IMG/VR virus record: IMGVR_UViG_3300034418_004480
Span: 1 to 20,588 of that record
Length of the DNA stretch: 20,588 nt
Strand: one strand, 5' to 3'
Source: a virus
Part shown: positions 13,417 to 20,588 of the stretch, piece after piece
Layout: each line of letters opens with the position of its first letter
Position numbering within the stretch: the stretch's first letter is position 1
Notes under the pieces: model-generated
The model's input: only the letters and a program-made list of their open reading frames with translations
What the model was told of the DNA's origin: nothing
Database searches by the model: none
Position numbers and translations under genes: made by a program

Positions 13417-13878
13417 ATGGGAAAATCAAAAACTTATAGTGACGAACAGTTTGTAGAAGCAGTAAAAACTTCTATGAGTTACAGGCAAGTTTTATCTAAA
13501 CTTGGTTTAAAGCAAGCTGGTGGAAATTATGCGGTAATGAAAAACCGCATAAAAGATATGGGACTAGACACTTCCCATATGACTGGTCAAGCGTGGAATA
13601 AAGGTAAAACACATACCAATAATACAAGACCTATAGAAGAACTTCTTGTAGAAAATTCTACATACCAATCTTATAAGTTAAAACTAAGATTGATTAAAGA
13701 AGGTCTTAAACAGCATAAGTGCGAGTGTTGTGGTATAACTGAGTGGAATGGACAACCAGCACCAATAGAACTTGATCACATTGACGGGAACAGATATAAC
13801 AACACAATAGAAAATCTCCGTATTTTATGTCCCAACTGCCACGCACAGACAGACACGTATCGCGGTAAAAATAAATAA
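13417..13878 (+). CDS. Free-standing HNH homing endonuclease
   Basis: The 153-residue protein has an N-terminal helix-turn-helix-like region (YSDEQFVEAVKTSMSYRQVL, about 7-26, and LSKLGLKQAGGNYAVMKNRI) that probably contacts DNA. The C-terminal HNH nuclease has a zinc ribbon made by C102-x-x-C105 and C138-x-x-C141. The catalytic pattern is D120-H121 (IELDHIDGN), N133 in NTIENLRIL, and H142 in CPNCHAQT. This is a compact His-Me finger nuclease of the type found free-standing in phages. It sits beside a tRNA cluster and before a major structural gene, a common spot for such mobile genes. Its own late promoter and flanking inverted repeat suggest separate control. No Shine-Dalgarno site is seen before the ATG. 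Confidence 0.9.
   Translation: MGKSKTYSDEQFVEAVKTSMSYRQVLSKLGLKQAGGNYAVMKNRIKDMGLDTSHMTGQAWNKGKTHTNNTRPIEELLVENSTYQSYKLKLRLIKEGLKQHKCECCGITEWNGQPAPIELDHIDGNRYNNTIENLRILCPNCHAQTDTYRGKNK
13870..13877 (+). promoter_or_regulatory. Candidate late promoter (AATAAATA) for the 101-aa gene
   Basis: AATAAATA overlaps the last codon and stop of the HNH gene (TAA 13876-13878) and ends 18 nt before ATG 13896. It differs from the consensus at one base. Confidence 0.4.
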
Positions 13879-13895
13879 GACAAAAAGCATCCAAT

Positions 13896-14201
13896 ATGTC
13901 TTATAAGATTGATACTGCATACTGCTGGTATTTGGACCACAGTATGATAGTCAAGATGTATTTTATCAATCAGGTTCCATTCACCTTTGATGAACTACCT
14001 GATGGACACTTGGAAGATGAAGAATTAGTAGAACTCGCAAATAAAGAAACATCCTTTGAGCCAGAAGACTTATACAGGAGTTCTTTCTATCTTATAGATG
14101 AGGAAGTGCATCCTTGTTTATTTCCTGTTGACTTAGAAAACCCAGAAGATATGCCAGACGATGAAGTCTATTACTATGACGAGGAGGATTTGATGGGATA
14201 A
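13896..14201 (+). CDS. Very acidic unrecognised protein (101 aa)
   Basis: I do not recognise this protein. It has 28 Asp/Glu against 4 Lys/Arg, with the acid load in the C-terminal two thirds (LPDGHLEDEELVELANKE, SFEPEDLYRS, MPDDEVYYYDEEDLMG). The N-terminus (YKIDTAYCWYLDHSMIVKMYF) is more hydrophobic and aromatic, with one possible strand-helix pair. It has no signal peptide or clear membrane helix. It lies between the HNH gene and the large fibre gene, with NATAAATA motifs at both ends. The charge would suit a DNA-mimic or a protein that binds a basic partner, but that is only a suggestion from composition. Confidence 0.7.
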   Translation: MSYKIDTAYCWYLDHSMIVKMYFINQVPFTFDELPDGHLEDEELVELANKETSFEPEDLYRSSFYLIDEEVHPCLFPVDLENPEDMPDDEVYYYDEEDLMG

Positions 14202-14207
14202 TAAATA
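14200..14207 (+). promoter_or_regulatory. Candidate late promoter (AATAAATA) for the 1694-aa structural gene
   Basis: AATAAATA overlaps the stop of the 101-aa gene and ends 32 nt before ATG 14240. TGGGA (14194-14198) and TCCCA (14221-14225) flank it as a short inverted repeat. AGGA at 14225-14228 may serve as ribosome site. Confidence 0.45.
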
Positions 14208-14239
14208 AAACATAGAAATGTCCCAGGAATCATAATAAG

Positions 14240-17200
14240 ATGCCATTAAATCGTCTTGATAATTTTATTAAGAATACAGAAGGTCGTATTTTATATGTAA
14301 GTCCATCAGACTTGGACTCAACAGATAGTATTCTTAACACTGGCAACTCACTTGCTCGTCCCTTTAAGACCATTCAGAGGGCACTGATTGAGGCAGCAAG
14401 ATTCTCTTATGTCAAGGGAGATAGTAACGACGAGACTGAGAAGACTACTATCCTTTTGATGCCTGGTGAGCACATTGTTGATAACCGACCAGGATGGTCA
14501 ATTTTTAATGATGGTGGAACTCCAAAGGTTATTCGTTCCGATGCATCTGCCGCAGAAGTTGTCCCAGCAGATTTTTATCTGACACTGGAATCTAACTTTG
14601 ATTTAACACAATCTGGTAATCACCTTTATAGATTTAACAGTATTAATGGTGGTGTTATTGTTCCCAGAGGTGTATCAATCGTTGGTCTTGACTTAAGAAA
14701 GACCAAGGTTCGTCCTAAGTATGTTCCAAATCCAACGGACAGCACACCAAACTCTGCCATTTTTAGAATCACTGGTGCCTGTTATTTCTGGCAGTTCTCT
14801 CTGTTTGATGCAGATGAACTGGGAACAGTTTATACGAAAAACAATAACTTCAGCACGACTAATCAAGCAGTACCAACATTCTCACACCACAAACTCACCG
14901 TATTTGAGTATGCTGATGGTGTAAATGAGGTCTCTAATTACAATATTACAGACCTTGGAATGTACTATGCGAAACTTTCTGTCGCATATGGAACTGGTTC
15001 TGGAAGAGATGTTGATGATAAGTTCCCAACACTTCCAAAAGGATTTGAACCACAAAGACCAGAGTATGAAATTGTTGGCGCATTTGCTGCCGATCCACTG
15101 AAAATCACCAGTATTGAAGCTGGAACTGGTGGAGTAGTAACCAATAGAGTTACTGTAACTACAGAGACAGCACACGGACTTTCGGCAGGAACACCTATTC
15201 GCATAAGTGGTGTAACACCTGTTGATGGAGATACAAATTATAATGTCTCCACAAAAGTTAGTGAGATTGACGCGACCAACCCCAATATCTTCTACTATAA
15301 TTTACTTTATGCACCAGCGACGATGACGACTCCTGGTGTCATCAGTGGAAATGAGTTTGTAACTATTGAGACTGATACCGTATCTGGTGCTTCTCCCTAT
15401 ATTTTTAACTGCTCCATGCGTTCCGTATGGGGTATGCAGGGTATGCACGCTGACGGAAGCAAGGCAACTGGTTTCCGCTCAATGGTTGTTGCACAATTCA
15501 CTGGTGTTTCACTCCAAAAAGACGATAGAGCATTTGTAAAGTATAGTCCTTCTGCAAGAGATTATAGTGATAGTATTACAATCACTGCAGAAACTGGTGG
15601 AGCACTGGCAGGAAACTCTTCATCAAAGGGAACTGTCTATCACTTAGATGCCGATGCGATTTATAGAAGTGGATGGGAATCTACTCACATTAAGGCTTCT
15701 AACGATGCGTTTATTCAGATTGTTTCTGTATTCGCAATCGGTTATAACAAGCACTTTGAGTGTTTGAGTGGTGGTGATGCTTCTATTACTAACTCCAACT
15801 CAAACTTTGGTCAGATTTCACTTTCCGCCGATGGATTTAAGAAAGAGGCATTTAATAAAGACAACAAGGCATATATTACTCACATTATTCCACCAAGAGC
15901 AATCACTGGTTCGGAAGAAAATGTTGATTGGCAGACTCTTGATATTACAAATACCCTTGCAAATGCAGTCAATACTAGACTTTATCTGAATGGATTCACC
16001 TCAGAAGATATTGTCCCACCAGTTCTGACGCAAGGTTATAGAGTCGGTGCCAGAACAAATGATAAGTTATATCTGAACATTAGTGGAACAGAATATTCGG
16101 CAAATATTCTGATGACCGATGGTTCCACAAGTTCTGTCAAGGAATACGCTGTTGGAGCACCATCATCTAATATCTTTACACTTTCATCTGGAAGTCACTC
16201 ATTGGCGACTGGTGAAAAAGTAGTCATTATCAGTGATGATGGAGATCTTCCAGAGAATCTGAGAACCAATACTGTTTATTATGCAATTGTTCCAAGTGGA
16301 AGCACAACAACCTTTAAACTTGCGGCATCAGAATCTGATGCAAGCAATGATTCTCCAATCACTGTTTATGGCGGAACAAATCTCAAGGTTCTGAGTAGAG
16401 TATCCGATAAGATTGCTGGTGATATTGGACACCCAGTTCAGTGGGATAGTTCCAACAGTCAGTGGTACATTACAACAAATGCTGGCAGTGACATTTATAG
16501 TAATCTTTCTGGAACTGGTACATCAACAGCAACATATTTGAAGAGAATTGCAGACACAAGAAGTCTTGATGAGAAGATTTATAAGGTAAGAGTTGTAGTT
16601 CCAAAAGAACTTTCTAACTCTAAGACACCAGAAGATGGTTTTGTTATTCAGGAATCTAGTTCCACTGGATATCGTGGAACCGATAATACAGATTTCCTCA
16701 AATCCACAATCACTGCTGCCGATGACTATGATTACAATAGAAATCCAAGATTCATTGCAACCTGTAGTTTCAGTAGTCCAACGGCAACGGTAAGAGCAGA
16801 ACTTCCACATAACTTAACCACTGGCGACAGTATTATTGTCCGCAACGTAACCGATTCCAATAATACGGTCGGTGCGGCAAATAGTGGATACAACGGTACT
16901 CATACGGTCACCGTTGTTGATGATATGACCTTCAGTTATTCTGTATCATCTAATGTTCCTGGAGCAACATCATCAAATAATATTGGAATCAGAACGAATA
17001 CTTCGCCAAGATTTGAGAGGAATGATTTGCAATCAAACCTCTACATCTATAGAAATGAGGTAATTCAGGAATATGTTGATGGAGAACGTGACGGAATCTA
17101 TCACCTTTATGTTGCAAACTCTGGCAATACAGTTTCAGAGGAATTTACAACCCTTAAGTATGGACAGAATGTTGTTGATCTCTACCCACAACTTGATAGG

Positions 17201-19324
17201 GATAATGTCAATGATAGTCCATTGTCGGCAAAATCATATGCCAAAGTTGCTCCACTTGGTGAGGTTGTAACTAATGATCTGAAGAAGAGTATCACCAGAG
17301 AGACTGTTGATTTACTATCAACAAAGTTAGGATTTGGTCTTGACATTTCCTCTGTTGCCGATGCCACAACAACCACACCAGATATTACATTTGGTAGAAG
17401 ACACGGACTGCAAGGTATTGTAGAGGCAACTGTCAATACTGCTGGTAGTGGACACACAAATGGAACACATTATAATGTAAAATTACTGAACGATGGCACA
17501 ACGACCTGGGATGGTGCCACCGCAAACATTACTGTTTCTGGTGGAGCAGTTGGAGTTGTCACTATTGCCTCACCTGGTTCTGGTTATACCAATGGAGAAA
17601 TTTTAGATTTAGAAGGATTCTCTGGTTCAGACCTTACAATTTCTACAGCAGGTATTTCTAGTGTAATTGGTCATGTAGTTCAGTTTACTGGTGCTGGAAC
17701 AACATCAGACACCTATCATCGTATTACTGCGGTTGGTGCTGCGAATCAAATCTCCATTGCGAGAACAACTGGTGACCCAGTAATTACTCCTAATCATTAT
17801 GCTTATGTTGTAGGTAAGTCCATTGCATTCACTGCCGATACTGCAACTGGTATTACAACTGCCACGGCACACGGTCTTGTAGCAGGAAATAGAGTAAGAA
17901 TCATTGATTCCAGCAACAACAATAAGGGAGACTTCATTGTTGGAAGCAGAGTTGGTGTTAATACGATTACAATTTCTGGAATTGGTGCCACATCTGGTTA
18001 TATCCTGAAGCACGCATTCTCTGCAAACTCTGGAACATCAGATAGATCGGCAGAAAATCTTGGTAAGAGAGCATTTGCAATCTATGGTGGTGAGACACTG
18101 ACTCTTGGTGCTGGAATCACTGCTACAACATCACAATTTGCCGTAAGTGTTCCAGAGTCTGGTATTGGAACCATGAGCAGATTCCCTCTTGGTTCTTATA
18201 TTCAGATTGATGAAGAGATTATGAGAGTTGCGAATGACACTTTACAGGGTGTCAGCAATAATGAACTGGTTGTTATTCGTGGTGCTCTGGCTACAAGACA
18301 GGTGGCACACGATTCTGGTTCGGTTATTAAAAAGGTGGAACCAAGGGCAATTGAGTTCCGCAGACCATCTTATGCTCGTGCATCTGGTCATACATTTGAG
18401 TATCTTGGTTATGGTCCTGGAAACTACTCAACTGGTCTTCCTCAGGTTCAGGTCAAGGCACTACCAGAAAGAGAAGAATTCTTAGTCCAATCTCAAGAAA
18501 GATCTGCTGGTATTGTTGTCTATACTGGTATGAACAACAATGGAGATTTCTTTATTGGAAACCAGAAGAAGTCTGCATCGACTGGTGAGGAAACAACATT
18601 CGATACACCAATCCCAACAATAACTGGCGAAGATCCCTCAAGATTGAGTGCCGTATTTGATGAAGTTACTGTTAAAGAGAGAATTGTTGTTGAGGGTGGT
18701 CCTTCTAATCAGGTTCTTTCGCAATTTGATGGTCCAGTTACATTTAATGGTGAGACTAGATTTATTACTACGCCAAAAGTAGTTAATACTGATGCATCTA
18801 CCAGCACAACAACTGGTGCATTTGTAGTTTCTGGTGGTGTTGGTGTCGGAGGAACATTAACAGCATCTGACGTTCAGGTTGGAACTGTTCATCTGAAATC
18901 TTCTACCAATGAAGTTACGACAACATCAGGTAATCTGAATCTGTGTGCCACTTCTGGTTCTCTTGTTGCAATTTGTACCAATACCACAATCACTGGAATC
19001 CTTAGCGTAACTGATGATATTACTGCTTTCTGGTCTTCTGACGAGAGACTGAAGGATAACATCACACCTATTGATGACCCGCTTGCAAAGGTTGTTTCTA
19101 TTAGTGGTAATACATTTGATTGGAACGAGAAGTCTAATAAGTCTGGTCACGATGTTGGACTGATCGCACAAGAGATTGAGAGGGTTCTGCCAGAAGCGGT
19201 TGTAACGAGAGATAATGGATACCTTGCAGTCGATTACCACAAGGTTGTTCCTCTGCTTGTAGAGGCAATCAAGGAACTCTCCGGCAAGGTAGAAGCACTG
19301 GAGCAAAAACTATCTGATAAATAA
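14240..19324 (+). CDS. Large fibre-like structural protein with C-terminal S74 self-cleaving chaperone domain
   Basis: This 1694-residue protein starts with LDNFIKNTEGRILYVSPSDLDSTD and a beta-helix-like region (NSLARPFKTIQRALIEAARF, TILLMPGEHIVDN, about 35-85), as in pectate-lyase-type fibre shafts. The middle holds repeated beta modules with an HGL-x-x-G-x-x-I signature (about residues 308, 650, 852, 1208). 'GSGYT' segments lie near 1067 and 1110. The C-terminal 95 residues form a peptidase S74/endosialidase chaperone domain: SSDERLKDNI with S1600 and K1605 as the expected cleavage pair, GHDVGLIAQEIERVLPEAV, GYLAVDYHKVVPLLVEAI, and a final coiled coil (LSGKVEALEQKLSDK). This domain trimerises the fibre, then cuts itself off. 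The protein probably reads host surface sugars, but receptor and exact fibre type are unknown. Confidence 0.88.
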   Translation: MPLNRLDNFIKNTEGRILYVSPSDLDSTDSILNTGNSLARPFKTIQRALIEAARFSYVKGDSNDETEKTTILLMPGEHIVDNRPGWSIFNDGGTPKVIRSDASAAEVVPADFYLTLESNFDLTQSGNHLYRFNSINGGVIVPRGVSIVGLDLRKTKVRPKYVPNPTDSTPNSAIFRITGACYFWQFSLFDADELGTVYTKNNNFSTTNQAVPTFSHHKLTVFEYADGVNEVSNYNITDLGMYYAKLSVAYGTGSGRDVDDKFPTLPKGFEPQRPEYEIVGAFAADPLKITSIEAGTGGVVTNRVTVTTETAHGLSAGTPIRISGVTPVDGDTNYNVSTKVSEIDATNPNIFYYNLLYAPATMTTPGVISGNEFVTIETDTVSGASPYIFNCSMRSVWGMQGMHADGSKATGFRSMVVAQFTGVSLQKDDRAFVKYSPSARDYSDSITITAETGGALAGNSSSKGTVYHLDADAIYRSGWESTHIKASNDAFIQIVSVFAIGYNKHFECLSGGDASITNSNSNFGQISLSADGFKKEAFNKDNKAYITHIIPPRAITGSEENVDWQTLDITNTLANAVNTRLYLNGFTSEDIVPPVLTQGYRVGARTNDKLYLNISGTEYSANILMTDGSTSSVKEYAVGAPSSNIFTLSSGSHSLATGEKVVIISDDGDLPENLRTNTVYYAIVPSGSTTTFKLAASESDASNDSPITVYGGTNLKVLSRVSDKIAGDIGHPVQWDSSNSQWYITTNAGSDIYSNLSGTGTSTATYLKRIADTRSLDEKIYKVRVVVPKELSNSKTPEDGFVIQESSSTGYRGTDNTDFLKSTITAADDYDYNRNPRFIATCSFSSPTATVRAELPHNLTTGDSIIVRNVTDSNNTVGAANSGYNGTHTVTVVDDMTFSYSVSSNVPGATSSNNIGIRTNTSPRFERNDLQSNLYIYRNEVIQEYVDGERDGIYHLYVANSGNTVSEEFTTLKYGQNVVDLYPQLDRDNVNDSPLSAKSYAKVAPLGEVVTNDLKKSITRETVDLLSTKLGFGLDISSVADATTTTPDITFGRRHGLQGIVEATVNTAGSGHTNGTHYNVKLLNDGTTTWDGATANITVSGGAVGVVTIASPGSGYTNGEILDLEGFSGSDLTISTAGISSVIGHVVQFTGAGTTSDTYHRITAVGAANQISIARTTGDPVITPNHYAYVVGKSIAFTADTATGITTATAHGLVAGNRVRIIDSSNNNKGDFIVGSRVGVNTITISGIGATSGYILKHAFSANSGTSDRSAENLGKRAFAIYGGETLTLGAGITATTSQFAVSVPESGIGTMSRFPLGSYIQIDEEIMRVANDTLQGVSNNELVVIRGALATRQVAHDSGSVIKKVEPRAIEFRRPSYARASGHTFEYLGYGPGNYSTGLPQVQVKALPEREEFLVQSQERSAGIVVYTGMNNNGDFFIGNQKKSASTGEETTFDTPIPTITGEDPSRLSAVFDEVTVKERIVVEGGPSNQVLSQFDGPVTFNGETRFITTPKVVNTDASTSTTTGAFVVSGGVGVGGTLTASDVQVGTVHLKSSTNEVTTTSGNLNLCATSGSLVAICTNTTITGILSVTDDITAFWSSDERLKDNITPIDDPLAKVVSISGNTFDWNEKSNKSGHDVGLIAQEIERVLPEAVVTRDNGYLAVDYHKVVPLLVEAIKELSGKVEALEQKLSDK
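19316..19323 (+). promoter_or_regulatory. Candidate late promoter (GATAAATA) for the last gene
   Basis: GATAAATA overlaps the last codons and the TAA of the 1694-aa gene and ends 15 nt before ATG 19339. It is also partly dictated by coding sequence (Asp-Lys-stop), so it may be chance. Confidence 0.35.
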
Positions 19325-19338
19325 CTAAAAAGACTATA

Positions 19339-20588
19339 ATGGCAAATATTCGTAAGTCATTTAATTTCAGAACTGGTCTTCAGGTTGATAATGATAACTT
19401 CGTCGTAAATGCAAATGGTCTTGTGGGAATCGGAACTTCCATCCCACAAAACTATTTGTTAAATGTTCATGGAGACACAAGAGTTACTGGTCTCACAACA
19501 AGTGGAACTTTATATGCTGGTATTGGAACTGTTGGAGTTCTGAGTGCAACAACTGCCGATGTTTCTGGTATTCTTACCGTAGGACAATTAAAGGTAGGAA
19601 CATCTAATGTAGTCAATAATCTTATCGGGTATGGATACACTGCTTGGATTACTGATAATGGTGGCACAGGACTTCATACAACATCAAAGATAGGTGTTAA
19701 TACAACCACGAGTCCTGGTGCTTCTGATGTTGAATTTAAGGTTCATGGTAATGCAAATGTAACTGGCATCTTGACCGCTGCTACTCTCAGTGGAAGTGTT
19801 GCCGCTACAAATTTAACAGGAACTATTGATAATGCCAGACTCCCTTCTAGTATATCGGTAAGTAGTGTAACTGCCACTACTTTTACAGGAACCGCAACAA
19901 CTGCATCATCACTTACAGGAACACCAAACATTACTGTCGGTATAGTAACGGCAACTAAACTTATTGCCAATAGTATTGATGTTCCATCAACTGGTATTAC
20001 AACTGTTTCTAAGTTACTTCATGTCGGAACTGGTGGAACTGCATTCTCTGCTCTAGAAGCAGGAAGAATTGGAGTTGGAACCGCACTACCAACCTCCGAA
20101 CTTCAGATTAGAAAATCTAGTGGTTCTTTGGCAGAAGTTGTTTCTGATAGTGGGCAGGCAAGAATCAGTGTTGGAAACTCTGTTGGTGTTGGAAATAGCT
20201 CTGCCGTACTGAGATTCGGGAACTCTGCTGGCGTACTAGACATCATCAATAATGATGTTGGTGATATTAAGACTATCATTCACGGTGGTGCTGGTGCAGG
20301 AAGCACTGGAAACTTTAAGTGGGTTTATGGTCAGACCAATGCCGAGAGAATGACTCTTACTTATGATGGTAAGTTAGGTATTAATCAATCATCTCCAACT
20401 AATACTTTACATGTTGTCGGAACATCAACAGTAACAGGTAATGCTTTTGTTGGTGGAAACTTAAACGTTGCTGGAAATGTAACTGGAAACATTACTCTTG
20501 ATCCCATACTAACTGATACTAATTTAAATAATACCTCGGGAATAACCACTCTTTCACAACTTGAGGTAACAGAAAGCGTTGACTTTAG
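19339..20588 (+). CDS. Repeat-rich virion structural/fibre protein, partial (C-terminus beyond window)
   Basis: The frame from ATG 19339 stays open for 416 codons to the window end. It begins MANIRKSFNFRTGLQVDND, then NFVVNANGLVGIGTS, a start seen in cyanomyovirus structural proteins. Repeated modules follow: 'VGIGT-x-x-P-x-x-x-L-x-V-x-G' (about residues 30-48, 350-365), 'VTG-I/N-x-T' and 'GTIDNARLPSSISV'. The segment GIVTATKL resembles GIVTATKF in the collar fibre at 12034, so the genes share a motif repertoire. Composition is Gly/Thr/Val/Ser-rich with no Cys in the visible part. A C-terminal S74 or collar domain may lie beyond the edge. It is probably a tail fibre or head fibre; its function is not assignable. 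Confidence 0.8.
   Translation, partial: MANIRKSFNFRTGLQVDNDNFVVNANGLVGIGTSIPQNYLLNVHGDTRVTGLTTSGTLYAGIGTVGVLSATTADVSGILTVGQLKVGTSNVVNNLIGYGYTAWITDNGGTGLHTTSKIGVNTTTSPGASDVEFKVHGNANVTGILTAATLSGSVAATNLTGTIDNARLPSSISVSSVTATTFTGTATTASSLTGTPNITVGIVTATKLIANSIDVPSTGITTVSKLLHVGTGGTAFSALEAGRIGVGTALPTSELQIRKSSGSLAEVVSDSGQARISVGNSVGVGNSSAVLRFGNSAGVLDIINNDVGDIKTIIHGGAGAGSTGNFKWVYGQTNAERMTLTYDGKLGINQSSPTNTLHVVGTSTVTGNAFVGGNLNVAGNVTGNITLDPILTDTNLNNTSGITTLSQLEVTESVDF

Noticed and set aside
1-20588. CRISPR arrays, insertion sequences, inteins, introns or rRNA
   Set aside because: No spaced direct repeats, transposase motifs, intein splice blocks or rRNA signatures were seen. The two endonuclease genes are free-standing, not inside introns.

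Overview
The window looks like part of the genome of a T4-like myovirus infecting marine cyanobacteria (a Synechococcus or Prochlorococcus cyanomyovirus). The evidence is a set of T4-type baseplate and head-completion genes (gp53, gp48, gp4, gp26, gp51-like, gp27-like, gp5-like), T4-type late promoter motifs (TATAAATA and the CTAAATA variant), AT-rich DNA, long repeat-rich structural genes and a small tRNA cluster. The exact host cannot be read from the sequence.

Layout. Positions 1-3180 are on the minus strand. In transcription order they hold gp4 (head completion), a free-standing GIY-YIG homing endonuclease, an unrecognised 140-residue protein, gp48 (tail tube cap) and gp53 (baseplate wedge, cut by the window edge). 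At 3178-3223 an 11-bp inverted repeat carries two face-to-face CTAAATA promoters. To the right everything is on the plus strand: a tail-tube-fold baseplate protein, gp26, a short gp51-like chaperone, a probable tape measure protein (528 aa), a 536-aa protein with a peptidase M23 signature, a gp27-like hub, a gp5-like hub with an OB fold but no lysozyme, a separate spike protein and a tail-collar fibre. The genes from gp26 onward are almost contiguous and probably form one late operon.

At 12652-13416 a near-perfect sigma70-type promoter (TTGACA, 17 bp, TATAAT) starts a small accessory block. It holds a 68-aa unknown, a 57-aa Phd-like antitoxin candidate and three tRNA genes (a class II tRNA with an apparent UAU anticodon, CAU, and Leu-UAA). 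An HNH homing endonuclease behind its own late promoter and a very acidic 101-aa protein follow. From 14240 a 1694-residue fibre-like structural protein ends in an S74 self-cleaving chaperone domain. A further structural gene starts at 19339 and runs off the window.

Main observations. (1) The gp26/gp51 junction has a complete -1 frameshift layout: in-phase slippery T TTT TTC, a 5-nt spacer and a perfect 11-bp stem, just before the tape measure gene. This matches the lambda G/GT tail-chaperone arrangement. (2) The M23 motifs in the 536-aa protein occur in circularly permuted order. That enzyme sits beside a hub that has lost its lysozyme and is split from its spike, which suggests a replaced wall-digesting device. 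(3) Late promoters lie at stop codons or inside inverted repeats, including a T4-like hairpin/promoter switch at the HNH gene.
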